Assembly: GCF_014199615.1 (NCBI RefSeq)
Contig: NZ_JACHOB010000005.1
Location: 62,001 to 126,000 of the forward strand
DNA from: Parvularcula dongshanensis
Lineage (GTDB): Bacteria > Pseudomonadota > Alphaproteobacteria > Caulobacterales > Parvularculaceae
Direction of reading: 5' to 3'
Length of the DNA stretch: 64,000 nt
This document shows positions 44,983 to 54,826 of the stretch, in pieces. Made by a program: the position numbers and the translations under genes. Every line of letters starts with the position of its first letter. Positions within the stretch are counted from its first letter, which is position 1. The notes beneath the pieces were generated by a model. That model saw only the letters and a list, made by a program, of their open reading frames with translations. It ran no database searches and was not told where the DNA came from.

Positions 44983-45423
44983 ATGCGGTTCCCCATCCTC
45001 GCGCTGTCGCTCCTCCTTCTTGGCGCCTGCGCCCTGACGCCAGAACCCTGCACGCGCGATTACTTCGCCTATCAGGCCGACCGCATGCAGGACCACTTCG
45101 TCCGCCGTAACCGCAGCGAGGTTCGGCGCCTTCGCACACTGCGCGACGACCTCCGCGCCGATAGCGGTCCGGATGTCTTCACCGCCCTCGCGCTGGTCGC
45201 CGCCAAGCGCGACCTCGAGGCTGTCGCCGCCGACTTCCGCAGCAACGTCATCCCCGAGGCGCGGCGGATCGCGGACTTCTGTGAGATCGACGGCGGGTTC
45301 GACTTGATGATGAACGCCTTCTTGGCTGAGCAGGGCATCGACGCCGACCTGGTCCGAACGCTCGGGCTGCTCGACCTCTTCGAGTCCGACGGCCTGCGTA
45401 CCAGCATCGAGCCCTCGTTCTGA
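44983..45423 (+). CDS. Small hypothetical lipoprotein
   Basis: The 146-residue product has a signal peptide with lipobox Cys16 (LLLLGAC) and a mostly helical charged mature part (RRLRTLRDDLRADSG, ALVAAKRDLEAVAADF). An AAGGAG lies 8 bases before the ATG. There is no domain I recognise. It follows ccmE by 34 bases, probably in the same transcript. Confidence 0.7.
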   Translation: MRFPILALSLLLLGACALTPEPCTRDYFAYQADRMQDHFVRRNRSEVRRLRTLRDDLRADSGPDVFTALALVAAKRDLEAVAADFRSNVIPEARRIADFCEIDGGFDLMMNAFLAEQGIDADLVRTLGLLDLFESDGLRTSIEPSF

Positions 45424-45446
45424 CGACGGCGCAGCAGCCTCGATTC

Positions 45447-46784
45447 GTGCCGTCGCTACTCGCCTCGCGTCGATTCTGGCCGCTCTTCGGCGTTCAGGCC
45501 TTGGGCCCGTTCGCCGACAACGTCCTGCGGGCCGCGACCATCGTCGCGGTGGCGTCGGCGGCCGGCGCGGCGTGGGGCACGGCCGACTTCTCCTTGCCGC
45601 TGGGATGGAGCGCGGAAGCCGGCAGCTTCGTCTCCATGGGCTTCACCCTACCGATCTTCTTGTTCTCGATGATCTCTGGTCAGGTCGCGGACAAGGTCGA
45701 CCGTCATCGCCTCCTGTGCTTCGTCAAGGGGGCGGAGATCCCGATCATGATCTTCTCGGCCTTCTGCTTCTGGTTCGGAAGCGGCCTCCTGCTCCTCTTC
45801 TCCCTCTTCCTGATGGGGGCGCAGTCGGCCTTCTTCGGCCCGCTCCGCAACACGCTGGTGCCGCAGTACTTCGCGGGCGACGAGCTGCCGCGGGTCAACG
45901 GCTACTTCAACGCGCTCCAGTTCGCCGCGATCGTCGCGGGACTTCTTCTCGGCAGCGTGCTGACCAACGCTCCGGCCTTCGGTTCCCCGCAAGGGGGTCG
46001 CCTCGTGGTGTCGGCGCTCCTCCTGGCGACGGCCGTGGGCGGAACGCTTATGGCCCTCTTCACGCCGCCCGCCCCGGCGCCCGGCCTCTCCCGCATCGAC
46101 TGGAACGTGCTTCGGGTGGCGGGACGTTTCTATCGCCGCGTGGCGGACATGCCCCGCGTCTTCTGGCCGATGATGGGCGTCGGATGGTTCTGGATGGGCG
46201 GCGCCATCATCCTCGCGAACCTGCCGACCTGGGTTTCGGTCAGCCTGGGCGGCAGCGATCTCGACCTCGGCTTGTTCATGGTCCTCTTCGCGGTCGGCGC
46301 AGGCGTCGGCTCGGTGACGGCCGGCATCGCGGCCTCGCGCAGCGGTGCGCCCATGACCGTGGCAGGCGTCGGTGTGGTGCTGACGATCCTAGGGGCGGTC
46401 CTCGTCTTCCTGACGAGCGCGCCCTACGACCCTGGCGCCGGACCCGTCTTCCGGATGGAGAACGCTGCCCTCTTCGGTGCGATCGTCCTGACCGCCGCGG
46501 GCAACAGCGTGTTCGGCGTGCCGGTGATCGCCACCCTGCACGACCGCGCGCCGGCAGGCGAGCGAGCCCGCATCATGGGCACTTCGAACATGACCAATGG
46601 CGGGCTCGCGACCCTCGGCGCGCTCCTCGTGCCTCTTGCGAGGCCCGTCGGCGTCGGTCCGACCGGGACCTACCTGGCGGTCGCAGGCCTCCAGGTCGGC
46701 CTTCTCGGCTTCATGCTTCTGCGGCGGCGGCAGGCTGTCAGGGCGGCGAAGAGCGCCGCCCCGATGCCGGCGCGGAACGGTTGA
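45447..46784 (+). CDS. MFS transporter (LplT-like)
   Basis: A 445-residue, 12-helix major facilitator protein. ALGPFADNVLRAATIVAVAS and SGQVADKVDRHRLLCFVKGAE are the signature around loop 2-3, and GAQSAFFGPLRNTLVPQYFAG resembles the lysophospholipid transporter LplT and the Aas fusion proteins. No acyltransferase domain follows, so it is not an Aas fusion. GTG start at 45447; a weak ribosome site. It is 23 bases after the lipoprotein gene. Confidence 0.83.
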   Translation: MPSLLASRRFWPLFGVQALGPFADNVLRAATIVAVASAAGAAWGTADFSLPLGWSAEAGSFVSMGFTLPIFLFSMISGQVADKVDRHRLLCFVKGAEIPIMIFSAFCFWFGSGLLLLFSLFLMGAQSAFFGPLRNTLVPQYFAGDELPRVNGYFNALQFAAIVAGLLLGSVLTNAPAFGSPQGGRLVVSALLLATAVGGTLMALFTPPAPAPGLSRIDWNVLRVAGRFYRRVADMPRVFWPMMGVGWFWMGGAIILANLPTWVSVSLGGSDLDLGLFMVLFAVGAGVGSVTAGIAASRSGAPMTVAGVGVVLTILGAVLVFLTSAPYDPGAGPVFRMENAALFGAIVLTAAGNSVFGVPVIATLHDRAPAGERARIMGTSNMTNGGLATLGALLVPLARPVGVGPTGTYLAVAGLQVGLLGFMLLRRRQAVRAAKSAAPMPARNG

Positions 46785-46787
46785 TCG

Positions 46788-47972
46788 TCAGGGACGGTCC
46801 GCTCGCGTCCCGGCGTTCCAGTACGAGCCGCAGGGGATGCGGCGCTTGTCGCAACGCCCGGCATATTTGCGGGCGATCTGCGTGACCTCTTCCATCAGCC
46901 CTTCATCGAGGGTGATCGGATTGAGCCCCATGTCGAGGAACTGCTTGTTCTCGACGCGCAGCTCGTTCTCGTCCGCTTCGTTGCGCGGATTGCGGACGCG
47001 GTCGATCGGCACGCCGGTCTTGTCAGAGATCATCTTCGCCAGGTCGCGGACCCGGGCGGTCTCCGTCATCTGGTTCAGGATCTTCACCCGGTCCCCCCGC
47101 GCCGGCGGATTCAGAAGGGCAAGCTCGACGCAGCGCACCGTGTCCGAGATGTGGATGAAGGCCCGCGTCTGCCCGCCCGTGCCGTGAACCGTCAGCGGGT
47201 AGCCGATCGCCGCCTGCATCAAGAAGCGGTTGAGCACCGTGCCGTAGTCGCCGTCGTAGTCGAAGCGGTTTATCAGCGCCTCGTCCCGCTTCGTCTCCTC
47301 GGTCTGGGTGCCCCACACGATCCCCTGGTGAAGGTCCGTGACGCGAAGATGATCGTTCTTCGCGTAGTAGGCAAAGAAGAGAGCGTCCTGCGTCTTCGTC
47401 ATGTGGTAGATCGAGCCGGGATTGGCCGGGTAGAGGATCTCCTGGCTGACCTCGCCGGCTGCGCCGGCATCGACCTTCACGGTCAGGTAGCCCTCCGGAA
47501 TCGACATCCCCGCCGTGCCGTAGCCGTAGACGCCCATCGTGCCGAGGTGGACGATGTGCACGTCGAGGCCGCTCTCGACGATCGCGGCGAGCAGGTTGTG
47601 CGTGGCGTTCAGGTTGTTGTCGACGGTGTAGCGCTTATGCCAGCTCGACTTCATCGAGTAGGGCGCCGCGCGCTGCTCGGCGAAGTGCACCACGCTGTCC
47701 GGTTCGAACCGGCGGAGCAGACCCAAGAGTTCCGCATAGTCTTGCGAGACGTCGATCGTCGACGTCTCGATGCTCGCGCCCGTCACGCGGTGCCATGCCG
47801 ACACCCTGTCGGACAACGGCGCGATCGGCGTCAGGGATTGCGTCTCCAGCTCCACGTCCGTCTTCCGACGGACGAGGTTGTCGACGATCATCACTTCGTG
47901 CCCCTGCGCAGACAGGTGCAACGCCGTGGGCCAGCCACAGAACCCGTCACCGCCAAGGATCATGACCTTCAT
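46788..47972 (-). CDS. sqdB: UDP-sulfoquinovose synthase-like NAD-dependent epimerase
   Basis: Extended SDR, 394 residues, which by homology turns UDP-glucose plus sulfite into UDP-sulfoquinovose. The NAD motif is GGDGFCGWPTALHL, and the catalytic Thr145, Tyr189 and Lys193 (YHMTK) match the SQD1 triad and its spacing. DYDGDYGTVLNRFLMQAA and GTGGQTRAFIHISDTVRC are characteristic. ATG at 47972 with GGAGG upstream. No sulfolipid transferase (SqdX/SqdD) is adjacent; the neighbour is a sugar transferase, so the product might serve a lipid or polysaccharide. Confidence 0.83.
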   Translation of the reverse strand: MKVMILGGDGFCGWPTALHLSAQGHEVMIVDNLVRRKTDVELETQSLTPIAPLSDRVSAWHRVTGASIETSTIDVSQDYAELLGLLRRFEPDSVVHFAEQRAAPYSMKSSWHKRYTVDNNLNATHNLLAAIVESGLDVHIVHLGTMGVYGYGTAGMSIPEGYLTVKVDAGAAGEVSQEILYPANPGSIYHMTKTQDALFFAYYAKNDHLRVTDLHQGIVWGTQTEETKRDEALINRFDYDGDYGTVLNRFLMQAAIGYPLTVHGTGGQTRAFIHISDTVRCVELALLNPPARGDRVKILNQMTETARVRDLAKMISDKTGVPIDRVRNPRNEADENELRVENKQFLDMGLNPITLDEGLMEEVTQIARKYAGRCDKRRIPCGSYWNAGTRADRP

Positions 47973-48125
47973 CGGGTAAGCCTCCGAATCTTGCCTTTGG
48001 TCATAAGTAGCGCGGGGGTATCCGGCAACTGGCACGGGGTGCGCTGCGGAAGAGATAGACTTGTCGCTCTCACGCGGATGTGATAACCACCGAGCCGGAC
48101 AGGGGGCTGGCAGAGCGCGTCCGCG

Positions 48126-48157
48126 GAAGGGAGTGGCCCGGGAAGGCCGCTCCCTTC
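48126..48157 (-). terminator. Hairpin after sugar transferase gene
   Basis: 13-bp stem GAAGGGAGTGGCC / GGCCGCTCCCTTC with one G-T pair and a 6-base loop, 12 bases past the sugar-transferase stop. No T-run. Confidence 0.55.
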
Positions 48158-48169
48158 GTCGTTTCGGCC

Positions 48170-49747
48170 TCAGTAGGCGTTCCTGGGAAGGACGACGGCG
48201 AGCACGGTCATCAGGATGATCCTGACGTCGAACCACAAGGACCAGTTCTCGATGTAAGCGAGGTCGTAGCGGACCCGTTCGGCCATGGAGCCATCCTCGG
48301 AGGTCTCGCCGCGGAAGCCGTTGACCTGCGCCCAGCCGGTGATGCCGGGCTTCACCTTGTGCCGGCCGGCGTAGTCCGCGATCACGTCCATGTAGTACTT
48401 GTCGTGCGCGATCGCGTGCGGCCGCGGCCCGACCAGGCTCATGTCGCCACGAAGCACGTTCCACAGCTGCGGCAACTCATCGAGGCTGTAGCGGCGCAAG
48501 ATCCGTCCGACGCGGGTGATCCTGTCGTCGTCCTTGCGGGCTTGGATGACCTTCTCGCCGTTCTCCATCACGCGCATCGTGCGGAACTTCACGATCGGGA
48601 AGATCTCTCCGGCGAAGCCCTGGCGATTCTGGATGAAGAAGATCGGTCCCGGGCTGTCGAGACGGACGGCGATCGCGCAGACGATCATGACCGGCAGCGC
48701 CAGCAGGAAGATGAGGCTGCCGATGATCTTGTCCTCGACCGTCTTCACGAAGCCGCCCCACCCTTCGAGCGGGCGGCGGTGAAGCGTCAGGAGGGGCATC
48801 GCGCCGATCGTCGTCACCTGCCCCATGCCGCGCTCCAGCCAGAGCGGGTCGGGGCACATCGCGACGTGGCAGGGCAGCGCGGACAGGCGGTGCATGAGAT
48901 GCTCCATCCGGCCCTCTTCCTGCGGCGGAAGACAGAGGATGAGGTCGTCGAGCTGACCGGCCTCGATCATCGCGTTCGCGCGCGCCAGCGTCCCGTGGCC
49001 GGGCGTGTCCAAGCCTTCCGCAGAGAACCTCGCCACCACGCTGAGACCGCTCTCCCGCTCGGTCGCGTGGCGGATGAAGAGGTCGGCCGCGTGCCCTTCC
49101 CCGACGACACCGACCTTGCGGCACAGGCTGCCGCCCTCCGCGGCGAGGCGTTTGAGGACGCTCGCCGTTACGAAGCGGCCGACGATCAACCCGACCGTCG
49201 TGCCCCCGGCCCAGGCGGCGAGCCATGGACGCGGCAGAAGGCCGATGATCCCGAAGGCATAGCAAAGCGCAATCAGGCTAAGCAGGGTCAGCGCCCAGCG
49301 CCACACGATGCCGCGCAGCGCGGCCCAGGTTTCGAGGAGCTGATCAAAGCGGAAGTAGCCGCCCTGACGCAGCGCCTCGACCAGCGCGAGGCCACCGAGG
49401 AAGCCGGTGCAAACTAGGATGACCGGATCGCTCTGCGCCGTCATCCCGTTGATCGGCTTGCCGTAGTCCGCGACCGCGACCGCCGCGAAGGCGGCGCCCG
49501 TCACGATCAGAACCGTCAGGGCCTGCGCGATGTCGCCGGCCATCTCCCGTGACAAGACGGGTCTGCGCCGCGGCGGGGTCATCGCCGCACGGCTGCCCTC
49601 GATGCTGGCCTTGCCCATAGGCTTGAGCGTCGACTGCTTCATCCCATCGCCGACCGCAACACCCGCACCAACACTCGCCCCCAACTCGGGAGAGATCACT
49701 ATGGCAGCCCCTGCGGTCTCCTCCTTACGCAACTGTGACTCGAACAT
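48170..49747 (-). CDS. Undecaprenyl-phosphate sugar transferase (WcaJ/PssY type)
   Basis: Transfers the first sugar-phosphate to undecaprenyl phosphate, starting an exopolysaccharide or O-glycan unit. 525 residues with four N-terminal helices, a Rossmann-like CoA-binding part (VGVVGEGHAADLFIRHA), a fifth helix and the catalytic domain (FPIVKFRTMRVMENGEK, RRYSLDELPQLWNVLRGD, MSLVGPRPHA, KPGITGWAQVNG). An ATG at 49816 would add 23 residues but has a poor ribosome site. Confidence 0.92.
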   Translation of the reverse strand: MFESQLRKEETAGAAIVISPELGASVGAGVAVGDGMKQSTLKPMGKASIEGSRAAMTPPRRRPVLSREMAGDIAQALTVLIVTGAAFAAVAVADYGKPINGMTAQSDPVILVCTGFLGGLALVEALRQGGYFRFDQLLETWAALRGIVWRWALTLLSLIALCYAFGIIGLLPRPWLAAWAGGTTVGLIVGRFVTASVLKRLAAEGGSLCRKVGVVGEGHAADLFIRHATERESGLSVVARFSAEGLDTPGHGTLARANAMIEAGQLDDLILCLPPQEEGRMEHLMHRLSALPCHVAMCPDPLWLERGMGQVTTIGAMPLLTLHRRPLEGWGGFVKTVEDKIIGSLIFLLALPVMIVCAIAVRLDSPGPIFFIQNRQGFAGEIFPIVKFRTMRVMENGEKVIQARKDDDRITRVGRILRRYSLDELPQLWNVLRGDMSLVGPRPHAIAHDKYYMDVIADYAGRHKVKPGITGWAQVNGFRGETSEDGSMAERVRYDLAYIENWSLWFDVRIILMTVLAVVLPRNAY

Positions 49748-49905
49748 TTTAACGTCGTTCTCCAGGGACGAGCGACAGCGCTCCCGACTGAGCCCCTCCT
49801 CGCCCCCGCCCACCATCCTGGCCGGTCCGGAACCGAGTTAACGCGGCGTTCTTCCCTTCGCACGCAAGAAGCTTACCACGTCGCCACGCTTCGCCGAGAG
49901 TTTCT

Positions 49906-50703
49906 ATGGATCACGATCTCAACACCCTCATCGACCTTGCCCACCGCGCGGGAAAGCTCGTGATGGACGTCTATGAAGGCGACTTCGTGACGCGCGAGAA
50001 GGAGGATGGCTCAGCACTTACTGAGGCCGACGAAAGGGCGGAGAAGCTGATCCTCGAGGGGCTTGCGAAGGCCTTTCCGGACGTCCCGGTCCTGGCGGAA
50101 GAGGCGGCTGCGCGCGGTGAGATCCCCGAGCTCGGCGGCCGGTTCATCCTCGTGGACCCGCTCGACGGCACGCGGGAGTTCTCGAATCGGACGGGCGAGT
50201 TCACGGTGAACATCGCGCTGGTCGAGGACGGCGTTCCGGTGATGGGCGTCGTCTACGCGCCCGCCATGGCGAAGATGTACGCCGGCGCGTCCGGCCGCGG
50301 TGCGTGGCTACAAAGCCTGGACGCGAAGCAGACCCGAAGCGACGCCGCTGACGCCACCGAGATCAAGACACGCAAGCGCCCGGCGCAAGGCTTGGTCGCC
50401 GTTGCGAGCCGGTCCCACCGTTCGGCCGAGACCGAGACCCTCCTTGCGGACCTCGGGGTCACCGACTTCGAACCGGCTGGATCTTCGCTGAAGTTCTGCT
50501 TGGTCGCGACCGGCGAAGCCGACGTCTACCCCCGCCTGGGCCGCACGATGGAATGGGACACGGCGGCGGGCCAGGCCGTTCTCGAGGCGGCCGGCGGGCG
50601 CGTCCACGTGCTCGATTCGAGCGGCACGGAGGGCGAGCCTCTGCGCTACGGAAAGGCCGAGCGGGGTTACGACAACCCCCACTTCATCGCTTGGGGGGAG
50701 TGA
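49906..50703 (+). CDS. cysQ: 3'(2'),5'-bisphosphate nucleotidase CysQ
   Basis: Removes the 3'-phosphate from PAP/PAPS-type nucleotides, in sulfur assimilation. 265 residues with the Mg-binding signatures [25 protein letters not shown] and [15 protein letters not shown] of the inositol-monophosphatase fold. Its stop overlaps the queG GTG by 4 bases (GTGA), so both are coupled. A link to the nearby sulfoquinovose synthase-like gene (sulfur metabolism) is possible. Confidence 0.93.
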   Translation: MDHDLNTLIDLAHRAGKLVMDVYEGDFVTREKEDGSALTEADERAEKLILEGLAKAFPDVPVLAEEAAARGEIPELGGRFILVDPLDGTREFSNRTGEFTVNIALVEDGVPVMGVVYAPAMAKMYAGASGRGAWLQSLDAKQTRSDAADATEIKTRKRPAQGLVAVASRSHRSAETETLLADLGVTDFEPAGSSLKFCLVATGEADVYPRLGRTMEWDTAAGQAVLEAAGGRVHVLDSSGTEGEPLRYGKAERGYDNPHFIAWGE

Positions 50704-51740
50704 CGGACTCCAGATCGGAGATCGCCGCACAGGCGGCAGCTCTCGGGTTCGACGCCTTCGGCGTGACGAGAGCGAACCTGCCGCCTTCGGCACGCGAGGG
50801 CCTGGAAGCCTTCTTGAATGCGGGCCATCACGGCACGATGGGATGGCTCGAAACGCGCGCGGAGCAACGCGCGGACCCGCGGGCGCTCTGGTCTGAAGCC
50901 GCGAGCGTCATCGCGCTCGGCGTCTCCTACGGACCGGACCAGGACCCACGCGCGCGTCTCGCCGACGCGGGCATGGGGAACATCTCCGTCTACGCGCAGG
51001 GCGACGACTACCACGACGTGATCAAGAAGCGCCTCAAGCAGTTGGGGCGCTGGATGGCGGCGCGTTACGACTGCGCGCTGAAGGTCTTCGTCGATACGGC
51101 ACCGGTCATGGAGAAGCCGCTCGGCGCGCAGGCGGGGATCGGTTGGCAAGGCAAGCACACGAACCTCGTCAGCCGCGAGCACGGCTCCTGGCTGTTCCTC
51201 GGTTGCATCTACACGACCCTCGAACTCGAGCCGGACACGCCGCACCCCGACCGGTGCGGCTCGTGCGATGCCTGTCAGACGGCCTGTCCGACCAACGCCT
51301 TTCCCGCCCCCTACCAGCTCGATGCGCGGCGTTGCCTCTCCTACCTCACGATCGAGCATGACGGACCGTGGCCGGAAGAGTTTCGCGCCGCGATGGGCAA
51401 TCGCATCTATGGTTGCGACGACTGCCTCGCCGCCTGCCCCTGGAACAAGTTCGCGGGCGAGGCTCGGGAGGCGAAGTTGAAGGCGCGCGACGAGCTGCGC
51501 GCTCCCCGCCTAACCGAGCTCGCCGCCTTGGACGACGCGGGGTTCCGGGCGCTCTTCCGGAAGAGTCCGGTCAAACGGATCGGCCGCGACCGCTTCGTGC
51601 GCAACGTCGTCTATGCGATCGGGAACAGCGGCGACGCCTCGTTCCGCCCTGCCCTGATCCCCCTCCTGTCCGACGAGAGCGAACAGGTTCGGGACGCCGC
51701 GAGGTGGGCGGACGAGCGGCTGGAAACCGCGACCGAATAA
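50700..51740 (+). CDS. queG: Epoxyqueuosine reductase
   Basis: Cobalamin- and iron-sulfur-dependent enzyme making queuosine from epoxyqueuosine in tRNA wobble positions. 346 residues. The two [4Fe-4S] motifs are [16 protein letters not shown] and [13 protein letters not shown]; the C-terminal HEAT-like part ([19 protein letters not shown]) closes it. GTG start at 50700, coupled to cysQ. A large hairpin terminator follows. Confidence 0.95.
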   Translation: MTDSRSEIAAQAAALGFDAFGVTRANLPPSAREGLEAFLNAGHHGTMGWLETRAEQRADPRALWSEAASVIALGVSYGPDQDPRARLADAGMGNISVYAQGDDYHDVIKKRLKQLGRWMAARYDCALKVFVDTAPVMEKPLGAQAGIGWQGKHTNLVSREHGSWLFLGCIYTTLELEPDTPHPDRCGSCDACQTACPTNAFPAPYQLDARRCLSYLTIEHDGPWPEEFRAAMGNRIYGCDDCLAACPWNKFAGEAREAKLKARDELRAPRLTELAALDDAGFRALFRKSPVKRIGRDRFVRNVVYAIGNSGDASFRPALIPLLSDESEQVRDAARWADERLETATE

Positions 51741-51742
51741 AG

Positions 51743-51769
51743 AAAGGCCCGCCACCAGGGCGGGCCTTT
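51743..51769. terminator. Bidirectional terminator between queG and petC
   Basis: Perfect 11-bp stem AAAGGCCCGCC / GGCGGGCCTTT around ACCAG, with A-rich and T-rich flanks, between two convergent genes. Confidence 0.88.
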
Positions 51770-51788
51770 GATCGAACCGAAGAACGGG

Positions 51789-52733
51789 TCAGTGCTCGAC
51801 GTTGCGCCAGATCTGGCGGTAGCTGGCATAGACGATGCCTGCGAAGGCGAAGAGGTAGAGGAGGACGAACCCGCCCATACGCTTGCGCTGCTCGAGTTCC
51901 GGTTCGGCAGCCCACTGAAGGAAGGCGACGACGTCCTCGGCCATCTGCTCGACCGTGCAGTCCGTTCCGTCCTCGTAGGTGACGAGGCAGTCCTGCGACA
52001 GCGGCGGCGCCATCTTGAACGAGCCGCCGTCCGGCGCGTGAACGCCGGGCAGAAGATGGCCGTCCTCGTCCAGGTACTCCGCCTTCATCAGGCTGAGCGT
52101 GTCGCCGTGATAGTAGGGGTTGTAGTACTGCCCCGGGGGGACGGTGATCTCTTCCGGAATCTCGGCGGGTCCTTTCGGCAGGCCGGGATAGCCGGTGATC
52201 AGGCTGTAGATGTAGTTCCGACCGTCCTCGCGCGCTTTGACGAGAAGGCTCATATCGGGCGGATTCGCTCCCCCGTTGGCCAGCATCGCCTGCTGCTGGT
52301 TCGCATAGGGGCTGGGGAAGTAGTCGGACGGCAGGCCGGGCCGCGACAGCGGATCGCCCGAATCGTCGACCCCCGCCGTGATGGTGAAGTCCGCGGCGAT
52401 CGCCTTGACGAACGGGTTCGCCGCCGGATCGGAGCAGTCGACCGTGTCGGCGAGGCCGAGTTCCTCAGGGCATGCGTCCAGGTGGTACGGCCCGCCCGGC
52501 TGTCCGAGGTGGCGGAACGCGACGAGCTTCATCGAGTGGCAGCTCGAGCAGACGGTTCGGTAGACCTGATAGCCGCGTTGAAGCTGGCGTTGGTCGTAGG
52601 AGCCGAACAGGCCCTGGCTGTGCCACTCGTGCTCGATCGGCTCCTTCGGATGCCCGCCGGCAGCGTGCGCGTTCCCGGCGAAGAGGAGCGGAAGGGCGGC
52701 GAGCCCGGCGGTCAGGAGAACTCTTCTCATCAT
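51789..52733 (-). CDS. petC: Cytochrome c1 of the bc1 complex
   Basis: Heme c subunit passing electrons from the Rieske protein to cytochrome c. 314 residues with a signal peptide (AHAAGG), the heme motif CSSCH in YRTVCSSCHSMKL, and a C-terminal anchor helix (GGFVLLYLFAFAGIVY). An upstream GTG at 52739 is possible, but the ATG at 52733 begins the signal peptide. It is 8 bases after petB. Confidence 0.94.
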   Translation of the reverse strand: MMRRVLLTAGLAALPLLFAGNAHAAGGHPKEPIEHEWHSQGLFGSYDQRQLQRGYQVYRTVCSSCHSMKLVAFRHLGQPGGPYHLDACPEELGLADTVDCSDPAANPFVKAIAADFTITAGVDDSGDPLSRPGLPSDYFPSPYANQQQAMLANGGANPPDMSLLVKAREDGRNYIYSLITGYPGLPKGPAEIPEEITVPPGQYYNPYYHGDTLSLMKAEYLDEDGHLLPGVHAPDGGSFKMAPPLSQDCLVTYEDGTDCTVEQMAEDVVAFLQWAAEPELEQRKRMGGFVLLYLFAFAGIVYASYRQIWRNVEH

Positions 52734-52741
52734 TGTCACTC

Positions 52742-54076
52742 TTACTCGGCCGGGGCGGGCTGTGTGCCGCCGGCGGTCACGCCGAGCGGGCTCTTGCGCT
52801 TCTTGCTGCCAGCCTTGTCCGCAACCACCGCCTCGGAGATCGAGCGGGGCAGCGGCTTCGGCGTCTCTGTCACCGAGAGGACCGGCAGGATGATCAGGAA
52901 GTACGCGAAGTAGTACGCCGTCGCGAGTTGGCTGATCAGGATGTAGGGCTGTTCCGCGACCTGCCCGCCGAGCCAACCCAGCAGGAAGACGTCGGCGAAG
53001 AAGATCATCAGCCACCACTTCGCGATCGGGCGGTAGCGCATGGAGCGTACCCGCGAGCGATCGAGCCAGGGCAGGACGAACAGGATCAGGATCGACCCCA
53101 GCATGACGAGCACGCCGCCGAGCTTGGAGTTGATGATGACGATGTCCGTGAAGGGAATGCCGATGTCGAAGGTGATGGCCCGCAGCATCGCGTAGAAGGG
53201 CAGGAAGTACCACTCCGGCACGATGTGCGACGGCGTCACGAGCGGGTTGGCCCCGATGTAGTTGTCCGTGTGGCCGAGAACGTTCGGCATGTAGAAGACG
53301 AACGCCGCGTAGAGGATCATGAAGGCGACGATCGCGAAGCCGTCCTTGACCGTGTAGTACGGGTGGAACGGCACGGTGTCCTTCTTGGTCTGGACCTCGA
53401 CGCCCGAAGGGTTGTTGTTGCCCGGCACGTGCAGTGCCCAGATGTGCAGAATCACGACGCCCGCGATCAGGAACGGCATCAGGTAGTGAAGCGCGTAGAA
53501 GCGGTTCAGCGTCGGGTTGTCGACGGAGAAGCCGCCCCAGAGCAGCGTCTTGATCGGGTCCCCTACCAGCGGCACGGCCGAGGCGAGCGAGGTGATCACC
53601 GTCGCGCCCCAGTAGGACATCTGACCCCAAGGCAGGACGTAGCCCATGAAGGCCGTCGCCATCATCAAGAGGAAGATGACCACGCCGAGGCCCCAAAGGA
53701 TCTCACGCGGCTCCTTGTAGGAACCGTAGTAGAGGCCCCTGGCGATGTGCAGGTAGACCGCGATGAAGAACATCGACGCGCCGTTGGCGTGCGCGTACCG
53801 CATCAGCCAGCCGTAGTTCACGTCGCGCATGATCATCTCGACCGAGTCGAAGGCATGCTCGACGTGCGCCGTGTAGTGCATCGCGAGCACGACGCCGGTG
53901 ACGATCTGCACCACCAGCATGATCGCGAGGATGCCGCCGAAGGTGTACCAGTAGTTCAGGTTCTTCGGCGTCGGAAAGTCGATGAAGCTGTCATAGCCGA
54001 GGCGGATGACGGGCAGACGCTTGTCGACCCAACGCTCGAAGCCAGTCCCGGGGACGTAGGTGCTCTCGTGAGCCAT
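52742..54076 (-). CDS. petB: Cytochrome b of the bc1 complex
   Basis: Quinol-oxidising, two-heme membrane subunit, 444 residues. The heme-ligand histidines are in [17 protein letters not shown] and [20 protein letters not shown], and the Qo motif is [12 protein letters not shown]-terminal tail of about 40 residues ([12 protein letters not shown]) is soluble and basic. It follows petA by 6 bases. Confidence 0.96.
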   Translation of the reverse strand: MAHESTYVPGTGFERWVDKRLPVIRLGYDSFIDFPTPKNLNYWYTFGGILAIMLVVQIVTGVVLAMHYTAHVEHAFDSVEMIMRDVNYGWLMRYAHANGASMFFIAVYLHIARGLYYGSYKEPREILWGLGVVIFLLMMATAFMGYVLPWGQMSYWGATVITSLASAVPLVGDPIKTLLWGGFSVDNPTLNRFYALHYLMPFLIAGVVILHIWALHVPGNNNPSGVEVQTKKDTVPFHPYYTVKDGFAIVAFMILYAAFVFYMPNVLGHTDNYIGANPLVTPSHIVPEWYFLPFYAMLRAITFDIGIPFTDIVIINSKLGGVLVMLGSILILFVLPWLDRSRVRSMRYRPIAKWWLMIFFADVFLLGWLGGQVAEQPYILISQLATAYYFAYFLIILPVLSVTETPKPLPRSISEAVVADKAGSKKRKSPLGVTAGGTQPAPAE

Positions 54077-54082
54077 GGCGCG

Positions 54083-54673
54083 TTACCCTAGCCTAATGTT
54101 GGTGTCGGAGAGGAACTCGAGCGGCGGAACCGCGAGGTTCTGCGGCGCCGGGCCCTTACGGATGCGGCCGAGGCTGTCGTAGTGGCTGCCGTGACAGGGG
54201 CAGAACCAGCCGCCGTAATCGCCCCTGTTGTCACCGCTGTCGGTGCCGAGCGGCACGCAGCCCAAATGCGTGCAGACGCCGAGCACGATGACGAAGTTGT
54301 TCTGCTGCAGACGGTTCTCGACCGTCGCCTCGCCGGGCATCGCGTCGTTGCGCGATTCGGAATCCTTGAGCGCGGAGATCGGCGTCTCTTCGTCCTCGTT
54401 GAGCTCTCGCTCGGTCAGGTGCCGGATGAAGACCGGCTTGCCCTGCCAGACGACCTTGATCGCTTGTCCGGCCTCGACCGCGCCGATGTCGACTTCCTTG
54501 GTCGCCAAGGCGCGAACGGCCGCGTCGGGGGCGAGCTGCGTGATCACGGGGATCGCCACGCCGACAACGGCCGCGGCGGCGGTGCCGCCCGCGAGGAGGT
54601 GAATAAAGTCGCGGCGTCCCTCGTCGACCTCGATCTCGACGTCGTGGGGGCGGCCTTCCGTCGTGGAACTCAT
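54083..54673 (-). CDS. petA: Rieske iron-sulfur subunit of the bc1 complex
   Basis: 196 residues. A twin-arginine segment ([12 protein letters not shown]) precedes the membrane helix, as in Tat-exported Rieske proteins, and the [2Fe-2S] ligands are in [11 protein letters not shown] and [11 protein letters not shown]. Order petA-petB-petC is the usual proteobacterial operon. It is divergent from hemF with 153 bases between, which may hold both promoters. Confidence 0.96.
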   Translation of the reverse strand: MSSTTEGRPHDVEIEVDEGRRDFIHLLAGGTAAAAVVGVAIPVITQLAPDAAVRALATKEVDIGAVEAGQAIKVVWQGKPVFIRHLTERELNEDEETPISALKDSESRNDAMPGEATVENRLQQNNFVIVLGVCTHLGCVPLGTDSGDNRGDYGGWFCPCHGSHYDSLGRIRKGPAPQNLAVPPLEFLSDTNIRLG

Positions 54674-54826
54674 GCGTCTCGTGCCCGTATGGATTTTCCC
54701 GGGCGTGTGCCACGCACCGGCTTGGCGGTAAAGGCGAGTTACGCCGGAAAGCGCGCCGGTTCCACTGCGCGAAGCGTCGCGGCGGGAAGTATTGCCGCTC
54801 GGACGCGACGCCCCTACCCCGGCACG

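Noticed and set aside
49835-49905. EcfG-type promoter (GGAAC...CGTT) upstream of cysQ
   Set aside because: The spacer is about 13 bases; EcfG promoters need 16-17.
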